64,000 nucleotides of DNA, taken from positions 20,692,822 through 20,756,821 of the forward strand of contig CAIIXF020000008.1 of the NCBI GenBank assembly GCA_903813345.2, given 5' to 3'. The notes beneath the pieces were generated by a model that worked only from the letters and a program-made list of their open reading frames with translations, was not told where the DNA came from and searched no databases. Positions 45,201 to 57,200 of the stretch are shown one piece after another (position 1 is the first letter of the stretch; each line of letters starts with the position of its first letter). This DNA is from Owenia fusiformis (Eukaryota > Annelida > Polychaeta > Sabellida > Oweniidae). The translations under genes were made by a program, and so were the position numbers.

Positions 45201-48200
45201 GAAAGTCAGGATAAACATTCCTCTGAAGGTTCCAAACTGTGTGAGCACAGGACCGTGGGTCCTTTATTGAAAACTAGTTCTTTGTGTATGGGTAATCATG
45301 TGTATAATGTATATCTAGGCCTTGCACAGCAAAAATCTCTGATGAACAATAAAATAAAACACATCACCTTTTTTTATTGTTTCTTGTTTTTGAAATATCA
45401 ATACCCTGAAAACTGAATTGTTATTCACTTCCATTTTGTTATTGTCTCGTATAGCATTATTCTGCCGCCCGGGTTCACCCCATCTAATCATACAAAATAT
45501 GAATCAGGATCCAATTTGACTGGTACACGCCTTACCATCGCGTAAGCAGGCGTCACCGTACAGCGTCAAAAAATAGCGGAGTACAGTTTTCTGTACGGTA
45601 ACGCAAATTAACTGCTTTGAAGCAAAAACTATGATAAGGGTTTAAAAAAATTAATTTGATGAAAACTAATACGATTTCATGTGAAATAAAAACAGCATTC
45701 TCTTAGAAATGGTTTTAACTTTCTGATTATAATAAACGTTTTACGAGCACTGTTCGGATTTTTTCTGAGTGAATCGGCCCACATAATCGACCAGAGTGAA
45801 AAAAGGTTGTTTTTTCACATTTTGTTTAGTTATTATTTTCCCTACCGTCTGAGAGTATGGATTATTTTTGTGAGAATATGTATTTGTTACTTACACATTT
45901 TAGAACGGGCGAAGATTCAGCAAACAATCATTCGTTATGTATATTTAAAAAAAATCAAATTTGTACGGTGACGCACCAGCTGTACGGTGACGCTATGCTT
46001 TGATGAACTAAATGAGACTAAGATTGTATGAAATGGAAACTCTGGAGTATGATCATTTGTTCATATATAGTGCATGGGCGCTACAGTTCAACGATATCTT
46101 CCACAGCTTAATGGAAGGTTACTGGAAATGTATGATACGGTAAAGATCATGAAACCAAAAACTCTCTTGTTGCTATGTTATTGATGTTTTAAAACAAGAG
46201 ATGTCACAAGTAAATCTCATCTTGCACGTGTGACTTTTTAGGATGAAAGATGCAATATCTTGCATGGGGTAAAGATGGCTGTGTAGGCTATCTTTGTTAG
46301 TCATATGAGAAAAGCCTGGTTTAGTTCAAATGATACCAAAGCATTACGTCAACTTTCAAATAGTTAATTCCATGAAAACTAAAAATATCGAAATTAATAC
46401 TTCCTCTCCGCCATCTTAAATGCGAAGGTGACGGCTGTAACTTTCGCTTGATACTTACCAGTGATAATGTACATGTAGATCTGACGCTTCTTTATCTCTT
46501 GTTCGAACAGTAAGCTTAGAGCACTTCACAAAATCTATGGAAGCGTCACCGTACAGCTGATGCGTCACCGTACAGTTCTGATCTTTTTTAAATAAATACA
46601 CTGAATGATTATTTGCCGAATATTCATCTGTTCTAAAATGTGTAGATAACAAATACATATTCTCATAAAAATAATCCATACTCTCAGACGACAGGGAAAA
46701 TAATAACCAAACGAAAAGTGAAAAAACACCATTTTTCTCTCGAGTCGATTATGTGGGCCGATCCAGTCAGAAAAAATCCGAGCAGTGCTCGAAAAACTTT
46801 TATCATAATTAGAAAGTTAAAACCATTCCTAAGAGAATGCTGTTTTTATTACACCCGAAATCGTATTTATTTTCATCTAATTAATCTTTTTAAAACCCTC
46901 ATTATAGTTTTTGCTTCAACTCAGTTAATTTTCGTCACCGTACAGAAAACTGTACTACTGTATTTTTTTGACGCTGTACGGTGACGCCTGCTTACGCGAT
47001 GGTTAGGCGTGTGGTAATTAACAAAGGAGATGAACATACTGTTATAACAGGTTAGTAATTGATTAAGACTGAATGAACTTTTATTTTTGTTACAAATAAT
47101 GTCAAATCTGCTTTTTTGTTTGTACTGCATGTATAGTGTCATGTTCATCTCCTTTGTTAATTACCTGCAGAGTATACTAGAATAGTAAGTGATCGTCCCA
47201 TTATTTCCACATTGTAATAACTACTAGTCACATGATCAAAATTATGTTACCTGATTGGTCGAGGCATATTGAAAATCGGATTTGGGTAAGTTTGATGAAT
47301 ACAATGTACAAGTATGATAACCGATACGAGAAAAGCTTTGTTTATGATCTCACTAGCCTGCATGTATTAGTGTTCTTATAAGAATTGAAAATAAACGTAA
47401 AATAATCTAGTTAGCCTATAACAAACCTCATCCATGTACGTGCAGTTCTTTGGGCATGGCCGTGTGGGACCGTTAACACTATGGTAAATAATTGAGGGGA
47501 TTAATAAGGCGCGCATGATTAAATTGGGATTATGTACTTAGTACACCTAATTGATAGGGTTATTGGATGGTAAGTTCGGTCAAACTCGTTTAACAAAACA
47601 ACCAGATATTATTTTTCATGTTTGATGATGCTTTAAAAATAATAGTGTGACGTATGACGTGCAATAGTGTGACGAATGACATCACAAAACATATATTATT
47701 ACAGTGTCAAGTACTATTTCAAGAAAGAGATAATCTATTTAATGCTGTTGTTGATACTAGACTGTGGACTATTCTGTAGAAGTGCTCTAGAAATGCATTC
47801 TGCTTTTCATGAAAGGTCACACATTCCAACATATTTCAAACAATCTGTATGATTATGCTGGACACTTTCTGGGTAGTTGGACTTTATGTAGGGGTGGCAG
47901 ACGGCCCTCAGGCCAATCTATACCCCTACCCCAACAAAACCTTGGGGGTACTTAAATACCACCCAATAAAAAGAATACTAATGCATATCAGATATTCATT
48001 GTTTTATAGTGGGTAGGGCATGCCATGGTTAGTCAGTGCCAGAAATTTCCAATCTCTGACTTATATGGTTACCATGGAAACAGTATTTATATCTCACAAT
48101 TTTCTCAATTTGACCCCGTCCCAAATGTGTCCTTTAGTTCTCAAAGTGAAATATTTGCAAATCTGTTTGGATTTTGTGGCTGCTACTTTGTCAAAAGTTG

Positions 48201-51200
48201 AATTAATATGTATGTATTCACACTAAAGCACTAAAAACTTGATATAATGATCCCATAAATTAATAATATTTATAACATGTAGTCAAACACAACTGCTTTA
48301 AGGGAAAAATGGGCGTGGCACTTTTTGGTACTTGTGTAATTGTTGCAGCATTAAATGAAAATACATATTACACTAATAACAATTGACATTTAATTAGCAT
48401 CTACTAACATTGTGTAACATTGTAATATGTTAATTATCATTATTAGATACTTTAAATATTTTATATAAGTGTTATCATGACCTTTCCCTATCATAGGTCA
48501 TCAATGGTCAAATTAACTTTTAGTCTTTTAGACTTTTAGAGGTCCTTAGTCTTTTTAGTTTGTCAAAGTCGTATTCATTGACTTGTACCTAGAATATGAA
48601 TGGTTCCATTGATCAAGAGCTATGAGTTAAAATTGATTAATACATTTGTCAGGGTTAGAGCCATTTTATGCAATTGAAAAGTAATGGACTGTTCCATCCT
48701 TTGAGAATGATGTTATCTCATGCTGGTGTGCTTTGCATACTTGTTATGACTTGGATTAAGTTATATGAACTCATTTATCATAAAACAACCCTTCACTAGT
48801 ATCTCTCATAATACCTCTAAATCATCTTCATATTCATGGCCTTAATCGAGGAGGGAGGGGTTACAAACAGAGGGCAATGACAATTTGTACCAGAGCAAGG
48901 ACACTGATCAGCACCAAGTGAAGGCAATGGCCGTAACCTTCGCATCTAAGATGGCAGACAGTAATTGTCGATTTAGATATTTTTTATTTTCATTGAATTA
49001 AACTACTTTAGAGTTGACATTATGCTTTGACATTTGTACCAAATCGGGCTTAAATGACAGTGGAACTATGGAGTATGATAATTTTTTCATATATCGTGCA
49101 TCAGCGCCACATTTCAACGATATCTCACCCCGCTTTAAAAGGGAAGTTAATACTAACTAGTAAAGGGGATGTAGTAAACATAAATAAATTATAGGTGAAA
49201 TGTTATGCCCTGCCTTAATACATAACTAAGATTTCTTATTTTCTCGGACAAATGGTGTCTCACAATTGACTAACTGATTCTATTATCAATACATCAACAT
49301 CAGGTAATGCATGATCTATCCAATGGATTAAAGATAATACTTGATTCTAATATGGCAAAATAAATCATTCCATGTATGAATTGCATAGTGCATCATTTTG
49401 CAGATATTATATGATGCATTCATTGACTCGTGGTTAACAAGGTACAGGTATAACTCCTTTTAGTATTTCGCAATACACATTTCCAAAATGCTGTACCTTC
49501 AGTGATTCCTTCAATATGGATAGTGGTTTGTTATGTTGAAACTTAAAATAATATCTAAACAAATCTGTTTAGTGTATAAGAACAATAAAAGTAAATATGT
49601 TTAATATCAATTATTATTAGACATATGAATATAACCTAAAATTGTTCTCGTATTCCATTTTAAAATTGGTTGAATGATTTTGGCACAGTAGAAATGATGA
49701 CAGTCATAATTTATAACTTATACCTAAGTAACTTAATATTATACGTAATATGCCCTGATGCTGTAACATAAATGGTCCTTATGACTGAAATTGGACAAGA
49801 TCTTATAATGTTACAGTTTCCATATAACGTATGTTCCATAATACTACCCCAAATGTCCATACCAGTAGTTTAGTTTATGAGTCATAATCCCTCATAGTTT
49901 ATGATGCCTATCCTTGTCTAGAATATGTCATTTTATCAATTTTATGAAATGATTGTTACATAAACAAGTATACAATTACATGCCCCCCCCCCAAACTAAA
50001 ACTCCATTTTCTTTATCAATCTTTCTACTTCTGTTAATATTCTTTGTCCGGATTCCCTAATTCTACATACTGTCAAGTAAACATCTAAATAGGATAGTTC
50101 TAGCTATTGCTGTTGTTTTGAAATCTTGAATTTTCTTGGGGAAAAATTGTTTCAATTCTGACAGAAGTTTTTAGCCAATATCATTCTATTTATCAAAATC
50201 CCAAAGCAGAATTTCGAAATGCACTTTGTTTGTGCCTGTATTTTCATATTTTTTTTTACGAGAATCAGAATCTTATTCTACAAAACGGGTGTTCATGGAA
50301 GTAGCACTAATTATTACATCATTGCTATTAATCGTGTGATTTGATTGGCTAATTCAGTACCATGGGACTAAAAATACCATAGCGTATTTCACAGCTCCCT
50401 GAATTATTGGCATATAAAATATGTATCCCTTATTGCCCTGCGTATTGCCCGCCTGGGGATTCTGACAACTGCACCTTCAATGATTTTTGCAATATGTATT
50501 GCCCACAGCCCGTAGGTATTGCCCTCCATAGAATGAAATATTTGCTTAATATTTATTACTGTTTCGGGCTTAATATCAATTATGTTATAAACTGAGCAAA
50601 ACGCCACCTTTAACATGCAGCTAATTCTCCCATCTAACCAACAGAGCCTCTTTTATCAAAATTTAAAAATTGCCACTGATTCAATTTATTCAATCAAATC
50701 TAAAATGGTAATACCTTTTTACTGCTTCGAACTTCCTTATATTTTATGCCATAGGAGTAAGATGTTTGTCTCTTTCAATTGATGCTTTCACCAGAAACAT
50801 GGATATCACTAATTTTGATTCATATTTAAAATGACATGCATGAATAGACCTGTGTATTTTATACCAAATAGAGACACTTCCCTGGAGAGTTCTAAATCTC
50901 TCTATGTAAACAGCCTAGTTTCCCACATCCCTTGTTGACTTTGCTCCCATATTTCCTGTGAAGCTGTGGAACAGTTCTCTTGTTCTTCACAATATTCCAT
51001 TTTACTGTAAATCAATGAATACGGCCAATTCATATCACTGGCTTCCCTAGGTCATTTAAATGCCTTGCAATTTTTAATCAGCAATAAAGAATAATGGGTT
51101 AAATTATCAAATAATGAAAAAGTTGCAAATGATGAAATTTGCTATATAGCTTTAAAATCTTGCTGAAGTATAGTTTAACTATAGGTTAACAGGCTAATTT

Positions 51201-54200
51201 CTCATTGACATAATTTTAAAGAATCTTAAACATTGACTTATTGTTTCAGTGGTCCTTTTAAAGTTCATATATACACAATCTGAACAACATCCAGTCTCAA
51301 ACACAATCTGATTATCATCAAGTTTCAAACACAATCTGAACATCATCAAATTCATTGCAAATGCAGGTTTACTGAATTATGAATATGGTAAATCAATAGA
51401 CTAAGTGAAATATGTCAAGTCAATGGTAAACACTAGTATTAGGGTGTTCCAGAATACGGCTTTTTTTGCTAGCAAGATGCAGTTCAGCCCAGATGGGCTC
51501 TTGATAGTAAAGTTTAAGCTGAAAAAATTTCGGTTCCTAAAATCGACGTTTGACCCCCCCCCCCCCCCATACCGACGTTTTTGCGAAAACTGGTAAAAAA
51601 CGGCAAAAAAACGTCATTTTCTAGCCTTACAAGGTAAAATATGACGGATGGATGTCAGAAACCTTGTCAAAATCATTAGGTTATGGTCATTATGTATTAT
51701 CATACAGTTGAAAACATAGTATACCTTGTTCATTAATTATTTAACCCTTTTCCTACTAATATTTGAGCGAAAATCGCAAATATATCACATTTTGAAACAA
51801 ACTATTTGCTCTTTTACTGTTATTCATATGGTAGCTTATCTCTAACTACTAAACACCATCAAACTGGTAATACTGATGGTAATAACAATTAGATAAATGG
51901 TACTGCAAGGGTTAAGCACTGTAAACCATATTTTAGAGTCCTGGTTATAAGGTGATCATGCATTCATTTAGATAATGGTTTACACTGAATTAGTTCCACC
52001 CATGTACTCATAAATGATCTAACATGTTATAATAACAATGTCTAATGTCTACAGATTATTCTGCATTTCATTTTTTAGGAATGCAGGGATCTTGGCCCTA
52101 TGAGAGGAGGAAACCAGAATCATTCTAGCCCTCACAGTGCCATCACGGGCAGCATTGGCGTAGTCTTGTATGTCTTTTACGCTCCTCTCTGCAGCGTCAT
52201 TAACCACATGCAGATTATGCACAATAGCTGCTAATGTAATATATCCTTGATGTGTAGCCCACTGGTTGATGGGTAGATTGAGCCAAGTTGTATCCCCATT
52301 TGTAAGATCAAATAACAACCAAGATCTTGGCCCTAAAAAGTCAATAAGTTCTTGGTTGGGCTGAATGAGTATATCAGTGTGGAAATCTGTCTTCCCAGGG
52401 TTGAAGACATTTGGTCTTTGGATTTCCAATAGACGTCTTGCCATACTTTCCCGTGTGATGTCATCCAGGCCATCATCAAACAGGGCAAAGACTACCAGGG
52501 ATTCAGTGAGGTACCATTGGTGTCTGAGTATGGAGGATTTCACTTCCTGGGCTATCTCATTATCTACATCCTAGAATATATTAGAAGTTTTTTACTTATT
52601 GACCTTCATGTTATGAACACTCCAATATTTTTTACTTATTACAACTGTACATTTTGAATGCCTGGCATATGGATTTACCTCAAAGATACACATGTGTTTC
52701 CAGAGCTGTAGGTCAAGGCGTGGTGATGGTGCAGAGACACGGGCTTGAAGAAACCATGGGCCGTAAAACAAAGATATGAATAGAGCCATCCTATCGATAG
52801 ATGTCATCATTGCTGGTGTCACAAGACCTTGGGGCAGTCTATCACCGAGGAGGGACAACTTCAAAAGGTAGATGCCAACAGCAAGGAACCGTGCGTGATG
52901 AAATGCCCCCGGGGCACGCATGATGAAGTCGTCTTGTCCCTGCTGTAGGTTATGTCTTCTTCTTGGACGAATGACTTAAGATAAGAGATACATGTAAATT
53001 GTAAACTTACCACAATGACAAAGATAATGAATGGAATGTAGTTACTTCTCACAAACCTGGCCACCGAGATATTTGATGATCAATTCACAGATCTCCCTAT
53101 AATCATCACGCCCAAATGTGCCATGTAGCAGTTGATGTTGACAGAACAACTTAACTTCCATAGCCCGGTCACAGAGAAAGATATTTTGAGGAGTGTCCCT
53201 TGGAGGCCAAGTCCATGCCCGTAGATTCTGTAGGTCTAGCACAATTTGCCCATAACGCTTGCGGAACCTCTCAAATGTATCATCTGTGGGACCTAAAGAG
53301 TATATCAGGATCATGAAAATCAAAATTATATGTACTGCAAGTTTCAGGCATTGAAATATAGTGTGTTTAATGGGATTTATTTTACACTACAAAGAAATCC
53401 AGAAGTGGTGATCTTGCATTGTAGGCTAATTATTTCAAACCCTTGCACCTCATAGTGTTTTACATACCATTCCAAGCTCCTCTGACAATTATATCTGCAT
53501 GTTTCACATGCAGTTCCCCGATATGGTGTCTACATGCGAGCCATAAAATTCCACGATCAAGGGCCTCCTCTAGCAGAGTAGCGGAACCATTATATTGGCC
53601 TGTGTTTGAGGAGGTTGTATCCCAGGACATTCCTATAATATGGTTTTGTGGGATCTGCCACAGTTCAATGGCATTCAGTAATGCATCTTTTTGGGCTTGG
53701 CCTGTTCCATTGGCAATTCTGGGTGCAGACAGGAACTGATCATGACTATTAGGAGTAGGGCTACTAATAATGATGGCAAGGCGGTCATCTGTCTCCCGTC
53801 TATGCTCATATTTTATTATCTTGCCATCCCAGTGTAGAACTATATGTTGTGGCATATTTGCCCTGAATTCACTCATAATCCTATCTTCTTCTTTTTCCAG
53901 GGCAGATTTACGCAGCCGGTAAGATGATGTAGTGGAAAGAGAAAAATCATTTAGGTCACCACCTCCAACTTTAATTAATTTAGCAGTTATGGCCGTTGTA
54001 ATACGATGACTAACTTTACACCTTGTAGCGACATCAGCTGTGGTTTTTAGAACTTCTTTTCTAGGTAAACTGATTGTGATATCATTTGGCAAGGATGACC
54101 GAGACCGTGAGGTAGGCTTATATTCATCTTGTTCACCAATATCATTCTCTTCATCAGTAGAGCTAGTTGCATCAATAGATGAGCTAGGAACCATGCTACA

Positions 54201-57200
54201 AAGAAATGAGTGATTGAGTTTATGGGGTATTTTTGAGTGATAGCAGTGACATAACCAGAAGGTTGTGGTTTCGAGTCCCACTTGGGGTAATGTGCATTTC
54301 AGATTGGCCAATTTTAGAATTCATTTCATAATTCAACCATAATTAATATGTACCTAAATTGTTTAGATGTTGATGCCATCTCTTTTACTTCAAACTTTTT
54401 CCGCTTTGCCTGTTTTTCCAATGATTTCACAACTTCTTTATGAAGCTTAACATCTGCACTACCAAGGGTTTGCTCACGTTTACCCTACAATTCGGAATAA
54501 TGACTCATTATAATCGATACCGAAAGAAATCGTTACCAAGATTAATTCCATTATTTCATTCTTTTATTTACTAAATATTCTGCTTGATAATTAAGTGAAA
54601 TAGTTTGAGGAATTATACCTGATATTGATCAAGAAAAAACTTGAAATCAATCTCCCAATCATAGTCCTCATCATTTTCTGTTTTACGCCTAGTCTCTTTC
54701 TGCTGTCTCATTATGTCTCTTAAATATTCTAGATGTTTGTCTTCAGATACCTTGCCTCTTGCCCGAGGCGCAAGATTGAGTAAAGAATTAATCACAGTCA
54801 ACTGTTTCTCTGTCATTTCTTGCGGGTTATGCATTGAATTCCATAATGTTATACAATCCATCACTTTATTGACAGCTTGCTTTTCCGACACCGTCGGCAC
54901 CCTTGCCCTTTCCCAAATATGAAGCACTTCTTTGGCTATTTTCTAAGCTAGATATTTTGTTTCAATTATTGAATCGTCAATCCTTAGACAGCGGTACCTT
55001 TGAAGAACTTCCCTAACCAATGGTAACTGACTTTGTGGAATAATATCAAGTGAGGGACCAAGAAACTCATCCCAACGTTCAGCTTGGATACCAGACCTTC
55101 TCAAAGGCCCACCAGGATGCTTCAGCTTTGCACCTTGTTGTACAGGAGGATCAGACTTGGATTTTGAATGGCTAGGCATTTTTTCTTAATTGCTGACCAT
55201 GCTTGTTGTTTTCCTTAAAATTTTGCTCACCAGAGGCCAGCACTTACTTCATTATTGATTAGTGTGACATCTTTTAATTGACTATTATGCAATTTGAGAC
55301 ATTGACAAATTGTGGAGGTATATTTATATTGTTTGAATGATAACAAATAAGATCAGGTTTTCAAATGTATAGTTTGAAATGCTTTTAACCCTTGCAGTAC
55401 CATTTATATAAATGTTATTACTATCATTATGACCAGTTGGATGGTGTTTAGTAATTAGAGATAAGCTACCATATGAATAACAGTAAAAGTGCAAATAGTT
55501 TGTTTCAAAAATGTGATATATTTGCGATTTTCGCTCAAATATTAGTAGGAAAAGGGTTAAATAATTAATGAACAAGGTATACTATGTTTTCAACTGTATG
55601 ATAATACATAATGACCATAACCTAATGATTTTGACATGGTTTCTGACATCCATCCTTCATATTTTACCTTGTAAGGCTAGAAAATGACGTTTTTTGCCAT
55701 TTTTTACCACTTTTCGCAAAAACGTCGGTAGGGGGGGGGGGTCAAACGTCGATTTTAGGAACCGAAATTTTTTCAGCTTAAACTTTACTATCAAGAGCCC
55801 ATCTGGGCTGAACTGCATCTTGCTAGCAAAAAAGCCGTATTCTGGAACACCCTAACTAGTATCTAGCCCAACTAGCACAAGTGCTGCCATCTACCTACTA
55901 GTATCAATCCATCTATCCATATACATAGCACCTAATGAGGTCACTACTTCAAGTAAAGCTTTTTCCCCTGTCTATGGTAAAAAATAAATGAAACAGAAAA
56001 GTTAGTTTGACACCATTGGTGATGCCCACCTTCTATGGTATAGGGATAAAAGGAAGGTTCATGATAACACTTACATAAAATATCTTAAGTATCTAATAAT
56101 GATAATGAACATATTACAATGTTACACAATGTTAGTAGATGATAATTAAATGTCAATTGTTGTTAGTGTAATATGTATTTTTCGCTTAGTGCTGCAACAA
56201 TTAGACAAGTACCAAAAAGTGCTTTTCCCTAAAAGTAGTTGTGTGTGACTATATTTGATAAATATTATTGATTTATTGGAGCATTATATCAACTTTTTAG
56301 TGCTTTACTGTGAATATATACATATTTATACAACTTTTGACAAAGTGGTAGCCACAAATTCCTAACAAATTTGCAAATATTTCACTTTGAGAGCAAAGGG
56401 ACATATTTGGGAGGAGGTCAAATTGAGAAGATTTTGAGATATAAATACTGTTTCCATGGTAACCATATAAGTTAGAGATTGGATATTTCTGGCACTGACT
56501 AACCATGGTATGCCCTGCCTACTAAAAAACTATGAATGTATGAAATGCATTAGTATTCTTTTTATTAGGTGGTATTAAAGTACCCCCAAGGTTTTCTTGG
56601 GGTGGGGGTATAAATTGGCCTGAGGGACGTCTGCCACCCCTACATGAAGTCCAACTACCCAGAAAGTGCCCAGCATAATCATACAGACTGTTTGAAATAT
56701 GTTGGAATGTGTGACCTTCCATGAAAAGCAGAAGTTACAATTATCAGAGTAGTCCACAGTCTATACATTAGGAGTTGTTGACTCTGTGGCGTTATTTAAT
56801 ACTGATGATGAGATATTTCTTGAAACTATTTTAGGTAGCAGAACAGATATGTTATTTGATTGTAATGATTGCATTTGGCAACAATTTTTAATAGTATCTG
56901 CGGAGAAAATAGATTATATTCTAAACCATGCTGTACTACATTTAAATATGCAAATACCTGGAATATTTGTAAATAATGTACATTTTATTATTATTATTTT
57001 ATTTTTCCTTAATTTTGAGTTAAGCTTAAATGTTAAATTGTAATCTTCATTTAATGGAGGAAATAAAGAAAATACAATACAATACATCAATTGGGAAATG
57101 TGATTTCCCCGGGAATATGTACCATTTTAACACCCATTCCGTATTAACACGTGGACCAGCATCGAGTTATATAAATATCTGCAGGACATCACCATTTTTC

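Larger units (their letters stand above)
47690..56850. repeat. Long-range inverted repeat (47690-48520 and 56010-56850)
   Basis: The two 0.8-kb segments are inverted copies with moderate divergence. They share CATTCCAACATATTTCAAAC, CTTGGGGGTACTT and TATGGTTACCATGGAAACAG. The left segment, read in the plus sense, begins with a run (TKHILLQCQVLFQERDNLF) that resembles the C-terminal region of LINE ORF2 proteins, so the repeat may be two opposed retroelement 3' ends rather than transposon ends. Between them lie 2.9 kb of unassigned DNA and the hAT element. Confidence 0.7.

Noticed and set aside
50404-50616. Cysteine-rich small frame (PYCPAYCPPGDSDNC) as a secreted peptide
   Set aside because: The cysteines arise from a repeated TATTGCCC word that is also open on the opposite strand; no signal peptide or splice sites fit.
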